Shown piece after piece: positions 1-7,698 of a stretch of DNA of 23,743 nucleotides. The translations under genes and the position numbers were made by a program. The notes beneath the pieces were generated by a model. That model was given only the letters and a program-made list of their open reading frames with translations. It did no database searches and was not told the DNA's origin. Within the stretch, counting starts at the first letter, position 1, and each line of letters begins with the position of its first letter. Source of the stretch: Methanolinea sp. UBA277 (GTDB lineage: Archaea > Halobacteriota > Methanomicrobia > Methanomicrobiales > Methanospirillaceae); the NCBI GenBank assembly GCA_002499905.1, contig DANP01000012.1, positions 1 to 23,743 on the forward strand, given 5' to 3'.

Positions 1-2522
1 CAACCGTTCCCCGGTTGCCCTCGCTCCGCTTCGCCGGGCTCACCGGTCTCCGGTTCTCCGGAGTCCCCGTTATCGATATCCGGGGGAACGACGGCAATTC
101 CGACGACCCGGTCATGCTCGTCCAGACGCATGATCCTGACCCCTTTCGTCCCGCGCCCGATAATCCTGATCTCGCTCACCGCGGTCCGCATGACGATGCC
201 CGACGCGGTCATCACGATGATCTCATCGGTATCCGCCACGGCGCAGGATGCGATGACCACCGCGTTTCGTTCGAGCTGGATGTTCCTGACCCCCATGGTC
301 CCCCTGCCGTGCCCGCGGAAGTCATCGAACTCGGTCCTCTTCCCGAACCCGGCATCGGAGATGGTGAGCAGGCGATCCTTTTCGAGGAGGGTGATGGCAA
401 CCACGGTATCTCCGCCCCGCATCTTCATACCCCTTACACCCTGGGCATTCCTGCCTACCGTGCGTACGGTATTTTCATGGAACCGGAGACTCTGTCCGAA
501 ACTGCTGGTCAGGATGATCTCCTTATTCCCGTCGGTCATGATGACATCGACCAGCTGGTCGTTCTCCCGGAGCCGGATGGCGTTTGTTCCAACCGATCGG
601 GGGAACGAGAACTCTTTCAGCGGGATCTTGATGATCTGCCCGAGCCGGGTCACGAACTGGAGGAACCGGTCGTGGGAGAATTCACGGACAGGGATGACGG
701 TGGTGACGGCCTCGTCCCGCAGGTTGAGCAGGTTCACGATGGCCTTTCCACGGCTGGTGCGGGAACTCTCCGGGATCTCGTACACCTTCAGCCAGTACAC
801 GCGACCGTTGCTGGTGAAGCAGAGCAGGTAGTCATGGGTGTTGGCGATAAAGACATTCTCGACGTAGTCCTCCTCCTTGGTGGACATCCCGATGATTCCC
901 TTTCCACCCCGCCGCTGCTGCCGGTAGGTGTCGATATCCATCCTCTTGATGTAGTTGAGCGAAGTGAGGGAGACCAGGACCTTCTTGTCCTCGATCATAT
1001 CCTCCCTGTCGATGGAGAGTACCGACGCACTGATCTGTGTCCGCCGGGAATCCCCGTATTTCTCCTTCGCCGCGATGAGTTCCCTCCGGATCTCAGCTCT
1101 GATATTCCGCTCTTCGGAGAGGAGCTCAGAGAGCAGGGCAATCGCCTGCTCAAGTTCGTTCCGCTCATCGAGGATCTTCTGCTGTTCGAGCGCAGCCAGG
1201 CGGCGAAGCTGCATCTGGAGGATGGCCTGTGCCTGGACCTCATCGAGCCCGAACCGGGCAATGAGGGCGTTCTTTGCCGTTTCCGCCGTATCAGAAGCCC
1301 GGATCGCCGCGATCACCTCGTCGATACGGGAGAGAGCAAGGAGGAGGCCTTTCAGGATATGTACCCTTTCTTCGGCCTTTTTCCGGTCGAATTCGCTCCT
1401 CCGGCGGATGATTTCGATCCGGTGCAGGACGAACAGGTCGATGAGTTCGCGGAGCGGGAGGTACCGGGGCTGGTTGTCGACGATGGCGAGGTTGATGATC
1501 CCAAACGTACTCTCGAGCGCGGTGTGCTTGTAGAGCTGGTTGAGGATGATGCCGGGGATGATGCCCTTCTTGAGGTCGATCACCACCCGGAGCCCTTCCT
1601 TGTCCGATTCGTCCCTGATATCGGAGATCCCCTCGATCTTCTTCTCCTTCACCAGTCCGGCAATATGCTCGATGAGGCGGGCCTTGTTCACCTGGAAGGG
1701 GATCTCGGTGATCACGATCCGGTCACCCTTGGTACCGCGCTCCTCGATCTCTGCCACACCCCTGACCACGACCTTGCCCTGCCCCGTTTCATAGGCAGCC
1801 CTGATCCCCTCTCTCCCCATGATGACCCCGCCGGTCGGGAAATCGGGGCCGGGCAGGATCCTGAGCAGGTCGTCAACCGAAGAATCGGGCTGCTCGAGGC
1901 ACCTGCAGACGGCATCGCAGACCTCTCCAAGGTTGTGGGGCGGCATGTTGGTGGCCATCCCGACGGCGATGCCACTTGACCCGTTCACCAGGAGGTTCGG
2001 GATCTTTGCCGGGAGGACGGTCGGTTCGGTGAGCGATTCATCAAAGTTCGGGACAAAGGAGACGGTCTCCTTCTCGATATCCTTCAGGAGCTCTTCGGCA
2101 ATCGGATCCAGCCTGACCTCGGTATATCGCATGGCGGCCGGGGCATCGCCGTCGATAGAACCGAAGTTCCCCTGCCCTTCGACGAGCGGATAGCGGTAAG
2201 AGAACGGCTGGGCCATCTTGACGATGGTATCGTAGATCGCTGCATCGCCGTGGGGGTGGAATTTCCCCATCACATCTCCGACCACGCGGGCACTCTTCTT
2301 GGTGGGCTTGTCGCTGGTATTGCCCATCTCCCACATGGAAAAGAGCGAGCGGCGGTGGACCGGTTTCAGTCCGTCCCGGACATCAGGGATGGCCCTCCCG
2401 ACGATCACGCTCATGGCGTAATTGATGTAGGAGGACTTCATCTCGGCCTCGATGGTGACGGGGATCACCCGGGAGGCGGCGGAACCGGCCGGACCGGCTG
2501 TGCCCTGCTCTTCAGATGTCAA
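1..2522 (-). CDS. gyrA: DNA gyrase subunit A (3' end beyond window)
   Basis: GyrA is the breakage-reunion and DNA-wrapping subunit of the A2B2 gyrase that introduces negative supercoils using ATP. About 840 residues are present and the frame is still open at the left edge. The motif VGRAIPDVRDGLKP lies near the N-terminus. The catalytic tyrosine is Tyr133 in AAMRYTEVRL. A canonical GyrA box, QRRGGKG, at about residues 536-542 argues for gyrase rather than topoisomerase IV. The visible C-terminus is a Gly/Glu/Pro-rich tail. No ATG fits the N-terminus; I chose TTG at 2522-2520 because the strong Shine-Dalgarno AAAGGAGGTGA (2539-2529) lies 6 nt upstream. This start overlaps the gyrB stop by 11 nt, so the pair is probably co-transcribed and translationally coupled. 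The family is bacterial in origin and is found in several euryarchaeal orders. Confidence 0.97.
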   Translation of the reverse strand, partial: MTSEEQGTAGPAGSAASRVIPVTIEAEMKSSYINYAMSVIVGRAIPDVRDGLKPVHRRSLFSMWEMGNTSDKPTKKSARVVGDVMGKFHPHGDAAIYDTIVKMAQPFSYRYPLVEGQGNFGSIDGDAPAAMRYTEVRLDPIAEELLKDIEKETVSFVPNFDESLTEPTVLPAKIPNLLVNGSSGIAVGMATNMPPHNLGEVCDAVCRCLEQPDSSVDDLLRILPGPDFPTGGVIMGREGIRAAYETGQGKVVVRGVAEIEERGTKGDRIVITEIPFQVNKARLIEHIAGLVKEKKIEGISDIRDESDKEGLRVVIDLKKGIIPGIILNQLYKHTALESTFGIINLAIVDNQPRYLPLRELIDLFVLHRIEIIRRRSEFDRKKAEERVHILKGLLLALSRIDEVIAAIRASDTAETAKNALIARFGLDEVQAQAILQMQLRRLAALEQQKILDERNELEQAIALLSELLSEERNIRAEIRRELIAAKEKYGDSRRTQISASVLSIDREDMIEDKKVLVSLTSLNYIKRMDIDTYRQQRRGGKGIIGMSTKEEDYVENVFIANTHDYLLCFTSNGRVYWLKVYEIPESSRTSRGKAIVNLLNLRDEAVTTVIPVREFSHDRFLQFVTRLGQIIKIPLKEFSFPRSVGTNAIRLRENDQLVDVIMTDGNKEIILTSSFGQSLRFHENTVRTVGRNAQGVRGMKMRGGDTVVAITLLEKDRLLTISDAGFGKRTEFDDFRGHGRGTMGVRNIQLERNAVVIASCAVADTDEIIVMTASGIVMRTAVSEIRIIGRGTKGVRIMRLDEHDRVVGIAVVPPDIDNGDSGEPETGEPGEAERGQPGNG

Positions 2523-4509
2523 GGTTGGTCACCTCCTTTGCGTGCCGCTTTATGAATTCCTTTCTGGCTTCGACGTTCTCACCCATCAGCTTCTCAAAGA
2601 TCTCGTTTGCATAGACGGCGTCCTCGATGGTGACCTGCTTGAGCACCCGCCGTCCGGGATCCATGGTCGTCTCCCAGAGCTGGCTGGCATTCATCTCTCC
2701 AAGACCCTTGTACCGCTGGACGCTGACCCCCTTCTCCCCGAGCTCTGCCACGATCTGCCGCATCTCCTCCTCGCGGAAGGCATACCGCTCCTGTTTGCCC
2801 TTGGCAATCCGGAAAAGCGGCGGCTGGGCGATGTAGACGTAGCCTTTCTCGATCAGCTCCTTCATGTACCGGAAGAAGAAGGTGAGCAGGAGCGTCCTGA
2901 TGTGTGCTCCGTCGACATCGGCATCGGTCATCAGGATGACCAGGTGGTAGCGGGCTTTCTCGGTGTCGAACTGCTCCCCGACCCCGGTACCGATTGCCGA
3001 GATGAGCGCCAGGATCTCGGTATTCTTGAGGATCTTGTGCGGGGTCGCTTTCTCCACGTTCAGGATCTTGCCTCTCAGCGGGAGAATGGCCTGGAACCGG
3101 CGGTCCCGTCCCTGCTTGGCCGATCCGCCGGCCGAATCACCTTCCACGATGTAGATTTCGCTCTTTTCCGGGTCACGCTCCGAACAGTCGGCAAGTTTGC
3201 CGGGAAGACCGGAGGTCTCGAGCGTGCTCTTTCTCCGGGCAAGCTCACGGGCATTGCGGGCAGCTTCGCGTGCCCGCGCTGCGGCGATCACCTTCTCGAC
3301 GATGGCAGAGAGAACTTTCGGGTTCTCCTCAAAGTAATCGATCAGGGACTGGTAGACGAGGGAATCGACAATACCACGGACAATACTGTTGCCGAGCCTC
3401 ATCTTGGTCTGGCCCTCGAACTGGGGGTTCGCCATCTTGACGCTCACGATCGCGGTCAGCCCCTCCCGGACATCCTCTCCCCGTATGGAGAGGGCTGATT
3501 CCTTTATCAGGTTATTCCGCCGTGCAGAGGCATTGATGGCCCGGGTAATCGCACTCCGGAACCCCTCCAGGTGCGTACCGCCCTCGCGTGTATTCACGCT
3601 GTTAACATAGGCGAATACCTGCTCAGAGTAGGAATTGACGTACTGGAGGGCTACATCAATATCGATGCGGTTCTCGGTATCCTTCTTGGAAACGGCGATG
3701 ACATCCGGGTGGGTGGGTACCGACCCCTCGTTCAGGTACCGGACGTACTCGCAGATCCCTCCCTCGTAGCAAAAGGTCTCGGCGTCACCGCTCCGCTCGT
3801 CCGTGATGCTGATCTTCACCCCGGAATTCAGGAAGGCGAGTTCCCGCATCCGGTGGGAGAGGACGTCGTAGTCGAACTTCAGGGTCTCAAAGATGCTCCC
3901 GTCAGGCAGGAAGACGATCCGGGTCCCCGAGAGTTTCTTCTCGAAGAGCCGGAGGAATTCCCGCCGGTCCTTTCCTGAATGCCCGGGTTCTTCGCCGTAC
4001 CAGGCCAGGTACCGCTCCTGCATTTCCGGCAGGCTCTCTTCGCGGACCGAGATCGGTGAAGTGACGGCCCCCCGGGCAAACCGCATCTCGTAGACATTTC
4101 CGTCCCGGTACACAACAGCGGAAAGCCGGGTGGAGAGGGCGTTGACCACCGAGACGCCGACACCATGCAGGCCGCCCGAGACCTGGTAGCTGTTCTTGTC
4201 GAATTTGCCACCGGCATGGAGCACGGTGAGCACGGTCTCAAGCGCACTCCGGTCGGTGCCGGGCATCACATCCACCGGGATACCCCGGCCGTTGTCGAGA
4301 ACGGAGACAGATCCATCGGCATGTATGATGACCCAGATGGTGGTGCAGTACCCTCCGAGTGCTTCATCGATGGAGTTGTCGACCACCTCGTACACCAGGT
4401 GGTGGAGCCCCCGGGTATCCGTGCTCCCGATATACATGGCCGGCCGTTCCCGTACCGGCTGCAGACCTTCCAGTACCGTTATGCGGGATGCATCATACAT
4501 ATCGGTCAT
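2512..4509 (-). CDS. gyrB: DNA gyrase subunit B
   Basis: ATPase and TOPRIM subunit of gyrase, 665 residues. The GHKL ATPase fold is shown by Glu41 and Asn45 in YEVVDNSIDEA, DNGRGIP from residue 72 and GGLHGVG at 112-118. The TOPRIM part shows EGDSAGGSA (Glu456) and the metal-binding DADVDG (Asp529/531/533). QRYKGLGEMN at about 598-607 is the conserved C-terminal block. The length fits the short GyrB class without the large E. coli TOPRIM insert, but residues about 150-192 are longer than usual between the ATPase core and transducer. The ATG at 4509 has the Shine-Dalgarno GGAGGG just upstream. It is first in the gyrB-gyrA operon. A weak TATA-like GGTTATACG (4580-4572) lies in the 98-nt upstream gap. 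Confidence 0.98.
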   Translation of the reverse strand: MTDMYDASRITVLEGLQPVRERPAMYIGSTDTRGLHHLVYEVVDNSIDEALGGYCTTIWVIIHADGSVSVLDNGRGIPVDVMPGTDRSALETVLTVLHAGGKFDKNSYQVSGGLHGVGVSVVNALSTRLSAVVYRDGNVYEMRFARGAVTSPISVREESLPEMQERYLAWYGEEPGHSGKDRREFLRLFEKKLSGTRIVFLPDGSIFETLKFDYDVLSHRMRELAFLNSGVKISITDERSGDAETFCYEGGICEYVRYLNEGSVPTHPDVIAVSKKDTENRIDIDVALQYVNSYSEQVFAYVNSVNTREGGTHLEGFRSAITRAINASARRNNLIKESALSIRGEDVREGLTAIVSVKMANPQFEGQTKMRLGNSIVRGIVDSLVYQSLIDYFEENPKVLSAIVEKVIAAARAREAARNARELARRKSTLETSGLPGKLADCSERDPEKSEIYIVEGDSAGGSAKQGRDRRFQAILPLRGKILNVEKATPHKILKNTEILALISAIGTGVGEQFDTEKARYHLVILMTDADVDGAHIRTLLLTFFFRYMKELIEKGYVYIAQPPLFRIAKGKQERYAFREEEMRQIVAELGEKGVSVQRYKGLGEMNASQLWETTMDPGRRVLKQVTIEDAVYANEIFEKLMGENVEARKEFIKRHAKEVTNLDI
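2529..2539 (-). promoter_or_regulatory. Shine-Dalgarno deciding the gyrA TTG start
   Basis: On the minus strand AAAGGAGGTGA lies inside the last codons of gyrB and 6 nt before the TTG proposed as the gyrA start. The next in-frame ATG falls within the conserved N-terminal core, in the Glu-Met-Lys-Ser-Ser block, with no such element before it. Confidence 0.75.
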
Positions 4510-4607
4510 CGCTGCCCTCCGCTAAAAAAGATATCGTGCAGAATGTCAGTACCTCACACTTAGTATTGGTCGTATAACCACTTAATGCTGATTATAGGCC
4601 TGAAAAT

Positions 4608-4916
4608 TCAGCGGAATTCCCCCAGATCAGGATCGGTGATACCGAGTGCCTTGTCGATGGCGATGATCAGCCGGTTCAATACCCGGATGACCTCGGCAGC
4701 ATCCTCCTTGTCCATGCTGCCCGGCTGGTGCCAGACGATACGCTTCCGGAGCTGGGTCACCAGCTCCTCGACTTCGGTACCCTGGAACTGTGGCGGGATC
4801 TCCAGTCCCTCCAGGTGGTCCGCTGCTCCGTAGAACGCCTGCTCAGGCGGCAGGGCGAAATGCTTGCAGATCAGCGTGATGCTGGTGATGAATCCCCTGC
4901 CGAACTTGCTCTCCAT
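4608..4916 (-). CDS. Conserved-looking small protein of unknown function
   Basis: A 102-residue soluble protein that I cannot assign to a named family. It has no membrane segment, no cysteine cluster and no signal peptide. The N-terminal half has a Phe/Ile-rich helix (RGFITSITLICKHF); the C-terminal half is predicted helical with charged faces (EDAAEVIRVLNRLIIAIDKAL), suggesting an all-alpha fold that may pair or bind a partner. It lies between gyrB and the Ni/Co transporter, on the same strand, with a 98-nt gap to gyrB and its own TATA-like element (4948-4941) 28 nt from the ATG and no Shine-Dalgarno, so it is probably transcribed alone and leaderless. A 14-bp palindrome covers its start codon. 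Codon usage looks like its neighbours, and I regard it as a real gene. Confidence 0.8.
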   Translation of the reverse strand: MESKFGRGFITSITLICKHFALPPEQAFYGAADHLEGLEIPPQFQGTEVEELVTQLRKRIVWHQPGSMDKEDAAEVIRVLNRLIIAIDKALGITDPDLGEFR

Positions 4917-4922
4917 GGAGAG
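4909..4922. repeat. 14-bp perfect palindrome over a start codon
   Basis: CTCTCCATGGAGAG reads identically on both strands and is centred on the ATG of the small gene ending at 4608. With a TATA-like element at 4941-4948 on the minus strand, it would sit at the predicted transcription start. It could be an operator or a coincidence of the MES codons. Confidence 0.4.
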
Positions 4923-4940
4923 TAGTACGAAACCATGAAC

Positions 4941-4948
4941 ATTAAATC
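4941..4948 (-). promoter_or_regulatory. TATA-like element of the small unknown gene
   Basis: On the minus strand GATTTAAT is centred 28 nt before the ATG at 4916, with no Shine-Dalgarno between. This spacing is that of a leaderless archaeal promoter. It lies between the cbiQ stop and this gene. Confidence 0.45.
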
Positions 4949-4954
4949 CTCTTC

Positions 4955-5782
4955 CTAGCCGATTCGGAGGAGACCGGTCCAGACCAGAACAGGGGTGGCG
5001 ACAGCCAGCAGCAGCCCGGCAGAGAGGAACGCCCAGTCCCGTGACTTCAGGGGTTTTTTCGAGATATAGAGATGGCTTTCCCGCCCGTATCCCCGGCAGA
5101 GCATGGCCAGGTAGGTCCGCTCACCCTGCTCATAGGACCTGATGAACAGGGTTCCGACAGCATATGCCAGCTTCTCGAGGCGGTAGCGGTAGGGGAGCGA
5201 ACGGTCGAAGGGATCAAAGCAGCGGGTCTCCAGCGACTGGCGCATCTTCCGGATCATGTAGCCGAAGACGTAGAGATAGCGGAGCATCATCCCCAGCACC
5301 AGGGTGAACTCGGCCGGGAGGCCCAGCCGGCCCGCACCCTCGAGCAGGTCCTGGGTCTTCGTGGTGGAGGAGAGCAGGATGATGAAAGAGACGGCGACCA
5401 GGAACTTGATCAGCAGGATAGATGCGAATTCAACCGATTCTGCATAGATCTCGATCCCGAACGGGAGGGTGGCAAGCGTGGTGAATGTCTCGTAGTACCG
5501 GTTCTTGAAGAAGATCTGGAAGACGATCAGGAACATCCCGAATGGAAGGATCACCAGCAGCCTTTTTGCGTAAATAACCGGAGAAAGTCCGGAAAGTCCC
5601 CAGAGGACGGCGCAGAAGAGAAAAAAGACCGCCCCCACGGAATACACCATGGTCGAGTAGGGGACGGCTACGATGGCGATGATGGCCGCAAAGGCCACCA
5701 CGATCTTCACCCGGGCGTCGAGCGTATGGACCGGGCTCTTCCGGTAGGCGTACTTCTCGATGAGGAAGAGGTCATCGATCAT
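4955..5782 (-). CDS. cbiQ: ECF transporter membrane subunit CbiQ (EcfT)
   Basis: Transmembrane coupling subunit of an energy-coupling-factor importer; it links the ATPase CbiO to the substrate unit CbiM. The protein has about 275 residues, with several hydrophobic helices in the first half and a long cytoplasmic helical region. Two arginine-containing coupling motifs are seen, but divergent: LETRCFDP and MLCRGYG in place of the usual Ala-Arg-Gly. The frame is open to an ATG at 5827, which would overlap cbiO by 56 nt. I prefer the ATG at 5782 (MIDDLFLIEKYAY), which begins at the conserved N-terminus and leaves an 11-nt overlap with cbiO; neither has a strong Shine-Dalgarno. It is the last gene of the cbiM-PDGLE-cbiO-cbiQ cluster. 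The sequence does not decide cobalt versus nickel. Confidence 0.92.
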   Translation of the reverse strand: MIDDLFLIEKYAYRKSPVHTLDARVKIVVAFAAIIAIVAVPYSTMVYSVGAVFFLFCAVLWGLSGLSPVIYAKRLLVILPFGMFLIVFQIFFKNRYYETFTTLATLPFGIEIYAESVEFASILLIKFLVAVSFIILLSSTTKTQDLLEGAGRLGLPAEFTLVLGMMLRYLYVFGYMIRKMRQSLETRCFDPFDRSLPYRYRLEKLAYAVGTLFIRSYEQGERTYLAMLCRGYGRESHLYISKKPLKSRDWAFLSAGLLLAVATPVLVWTGLLRIG

Positions 5783-6614
5783 ATTCCCGGCCCCGGTAGC
5801 ATCGCAGGAATGCAGTCGTTGCTTCATCGAGAGTGAACGCCATCCCGATATCCATCCCTTCTTTCCGGAGGGAGCGTATCAGCTTGGGGATGACCGGGAT
5901 ATCCAGGCGGACGGAGGTGAGCAGGTCCTGGTCGTCAAATACCTCGGCCACTGTCCCCCGGGCCACAATCCGGCCGCGGTCCATGACATAGAGCCGGTCG
6001 GCGACTTCGGGGACAAGAGAGACCTCGTGGGTGGAGAAGATGACGGTGATGCCGTACTGCCGGGCAAGAGTGTTGATCACCCCGATCAGGTCCTTCACTC
6101 CCTGGGGATCGAGACCGGCAGTCGGCTCGTCCAGCACCAGGACCTGGGGTTCCATGGCAATCACCCCGGCGATGGCTACCCGCTTCTTCTCTCCCCCGGA
6201 CAGGTGGTGGGGTACGCGGTCCCGGAGGTGTTCGATCCCGACCATGGCCAGTGCCTCATCGACCCGGTGGCTGACCGTCTCCTCATCGAGGCCCAGGTTC
6301 ATCGGTCCGAACGCCACATCCTGCTCCACGGTCGGGGAAAAGATCTGGTCATCGGCGTTCTGGAAGACCAGCCCCACAAACTTCCGCACCTCCCTGATGT
6401 TCTGGTCGGTGACCGGCTCGCCGTGGATGAGCACCGTGCCGCTGGTTGGCCTGAGGATGCCGTTGAAGTGCTTGAAGAGCGTGCTCTTGCCCGCACCGTT
6501 TGCCCCGATCACCGCAATACGGGAGTTTCTCTCGGCGATGAAATTGACTGCATCAAGGCCTTTCACGTTGCCGGGGTAGACATAGGACAGATCGCGCGTC
6601 TCAACGAGGTGCAT
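5772..6614 (-). CDS. cbiO: ECF transporter ATP-binding protein CbiO
   Basis: ABC ATPase that powers Ni/Co uptake, 280 residues. All nucleotide-binding motifs are intact: Walker A GANGAGKST at 37-45, Q-loop Gln85, signature LSGGEKKR at 138-145, Walker B VLVLDEP at 158-164 with catalytic Glu163, and H-loop His196 in STHE. The extra C-terminal region after about 215 is typical of EcfA/CbiO proteins. It overlaps cbiQ by 11 nt and follows the PDGLE gene by 42 nt. That gap holds a T-run and a TATA-like element at the right distance for a leaderless start, so cbiO-cbiQ may have its own promoter as well as readthrough. No Shine-Dalgarno precedes the ATG. Confidence 0.96.
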   Translation of the reverse strand: MHLVETRDLSYVYPGNVKGLDAVNFIAERNSRIAVIGANGAGKSTLFKHFNGILRPTSGTVLIHGEPVTDQNIREVRKFVGLVFQNADDQIFSPTVEQDVAFGPMNLGLDEETVSHRVDEALAMVGIEHLRDRVPHHLSGGEKKRVAIAGVIAMEPQVLVLDEPTAGLDPQGVKDLIGVINTLARQYGITVIFSTHEVSLVPEVADRLYVMDRGRIVARGTVAEVFDDQDLLTSVRLDIPVIPKLIRSLRKEGMDIGMAFTLDEATTAFLRCYRGREYDR

Positions 6615-6638
6615 TGCAGGAACTATTGGCCAAAAAAA

Positions 6639-6647
6639 GATAAATAG
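6639..6647 (-). promoter_or_regulatory. Possible internal promoter before cbiO
   Basis: On the minus strand CTATTTATC is centred about 29 nt upstream of the cbiO ATG, followed by a run of seven T (6638-6632). The ATG has no Shine-Dalgarno. The arrangement suits a leaderless internal transcript; the T-run could also terminate part of the cbiM-PDGLE message. Confidence 0.4.
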
Positions 6648-6656
6648 TCTCTTTTT

Positions 6657-7004
6657 CTATTCAGGACGGGCCATGATCCGGGAGAGTCCGAAGGCAATCC
6701 CGAGAACGAGAACGGTTCCGATGATGATGGCCGCCGCTTCCCCAAACTTCGACAGCCCCTCGATGGAATAATCGGGGAACGGTGATTCGAACGAGAAATC
6801 GTTACCGGTGATTGCGGCGATTTCCTCCTCTGCCGCTTCCGCATGCTCCTCATTGATCTCCGATCCCTGGATCTCTTTTGCGCCGAAGATGCCGAAGAAC
6901 GCGCTCTCCAGGCCGTCCGGGTTGCTCGACGCGATGAACGGTGCCATGGCCGCGATCACCAGCGCGACGGCAAGACCGGCGAGGAGAAAGGTTTTGGTGT
7001 TCAT
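6657..7004 (-). CDS. PDGLE-domain CbiN/NikN-like transporter component
   Basis: Small accessory membrane subunit of Ni/Co ECF importers, 115 residues. An N-terminal hydrophobic helix (about 7-25) is followed by the diagnostic NPDGLES motif at 28-34, an acidic extracytoplasmic stretch, and a second membrane helix (about 88-108). This two-helix layout matches CbiN/NikN, which works with CbiM/NikM for substrate loading. Its start ATG overlaps the cbiM stop (ATGA), showing translational coupling. In several known systems a PDGLE protein is found with nickel rather than cobalt transporters, but I would not call the metal from this alone. Confidence 0.9.
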   Translation of the reverse strand: MNTKTFLLAGLAVALVIAAMAPFIASSNPDGLESAFFGIFGAKEIQGSEINEEHAEAAEEEIAAITGNDFSFESPFPDYSIEGLSKFGEAAAIIIGTVLVLGIAFGLSRIMARPE

Positions 7005-7642
7005 GAAGACACCATCCCTGACGGCTCTGCCATGATGTCCGGGCGGGCAGTATGGATCAGGTAGATAGCAACCGCGGTGATACCCCCCTCGATTACCCCG
7101 ATGACCGCGTGGTAGAGGCCCATGGAGAAGAGGCCGAGTTCGAGCGGGAAGGTTCCGGCAATGGCCATCTCAACAGCGCAGACGAGCGCGGCGATAAAGA
7201 GCGAGAGCCACCCGGCGATGAATGCGGCAGGATAGACATTTTTGAAGAGGGGAGAGAGCCCCCGGTAACTGTAGAACCCGACGAATCCTCCGATAACACC
7301 CATGTTGATGATGTTGGCACCCATCACGGTGAGTCCTCCGTCACCGAACAGGACTCCCTGGACGATGAGCACCAGGGTCAGGACGAACACCGCCGCAAAC
7401 GGTGATCCAAGCACGATGGCGGCGAGCGCGGCCCCCATCATGTGCCCGCTCGTCCCCCACGGGATGGGTACGTTGATGGCCTGGATGGCAAAGATGCCTG
7501 CGGCAAGAACAGCAACGAGGGGTATTTTATCATCTCTCATCTCTTTTCGTGCCCACCTGAGGGAGAGTGCAATGAAGATCAGTGCTATGATCCAATATAC
7601 AGCTGCCTGGGGGAGCGGGATGAAGGCGTCTGGAATGTGCAT
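7001..7642 (-). CDS. cbiM: Ni/Co ECF substrate-binding membrane protein CbiM
   Basis: Substrate-specific membrane unit of the Ni/Co importer, 213 residues with about six to seven hydrophobic helices. The N-terminus begins MHIPDAF, matching the family signature in which the free amino end and His2 bind the metal. The second signature, GTSGHMMG at 63-70 with His67, and the following QGVLFGDGG...GANI block are present. It is the first gene of the operon, with the Shine-Dalgarno GGTGA (7649-7645) before the ATG. Just upstream lies a long inverted repeat (7651-7684), likely an operator for a metal-responsive repressor. Methanogens need nickel for F430 and hydrogenases and cobalt for cobamides; either could be the substrate. 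Confidence 0.95.
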   Translation of the reverse strand: MHIPDAFIPLPQAAVYWIIALIFIALSLRWARKEMRDDKIPLVAVLAAGIFAIQAINVPIPWGTSGHMMGAALAAIVLGSPFAAVFVLTLVLIVQGVLFGDGGLTVMGANIINMGVIGGFVGFYSYRGLSPLFKNVYPAAFIAGWLSLFIAALVCAVEMAIAGTFPLELGLFSMGLYHAVIGVIEGGITAVAIYLIHTARPDIMAEPSGMVSS

Positions 7643-7650
7643 CGTTTCAC

Positions 7651-7684
7651 CAATTCATATGAATTTAGAATTCCGTATGAATTG
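7651..7684. promoter_or_regulatory. Inverted repeat in the cbiM leader, candidate operator
   Basis: The arms CAATTCATA (7651-7659) and TATGAATTG (7676-7684) are perfect inverted complements around a 16-nt centre. Inside lies a second perfect 14-bp palindrome, AATTCATATGAATT (7652-7665). The element is 8 nt from the cbiM ATG and directly downstream of a possible TATA element (CAAATTATC, 7716-7708, minus), so it would overlap the transcription start and leader. A ribbon-helix-helix NikR-like or other metal repressor is plausible, but the cognate protein is not in this window. Confidence 0.6.
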
Positions 7685-7690
7685 ATAGGT

Positions 7691-7696
7691 AAAAAA
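7691..7696 (-). terminator. T-run after geranylgeranyl reductase
   Basis: On the minus strand six consecutive T lie 2 nt beyond the stop codon of the reductase gene. Archaeal termination often uses bare T-runs. It separates the reductase from the cbiM operon. Confidence 0.35.
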
Positions 7697-7698
7697 GA

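Noticed and set aside
15..1979. 654-codon open frame on the plus strand
   Set aside because: It is the exact antisense codon register of gyrA; GyrA motifs (catalytic Tyr, GyrA box) are on the minus strand, and the plus product is Asp/Pro/Leu-rich without family features.
2452..3498. 348-codon plus-strand frame across gyrB
   Set aside because: Antisense to gyrB, which has all ATPase and TOPRIM motifs; composition typical of a shadow frame in GC-rich DNA.
5760..6647. 295-codon plus-strand frame across cbiO
   Set aside because: Antisense to cbiO, whose Walker and signature motifs are intact on the minus strand.
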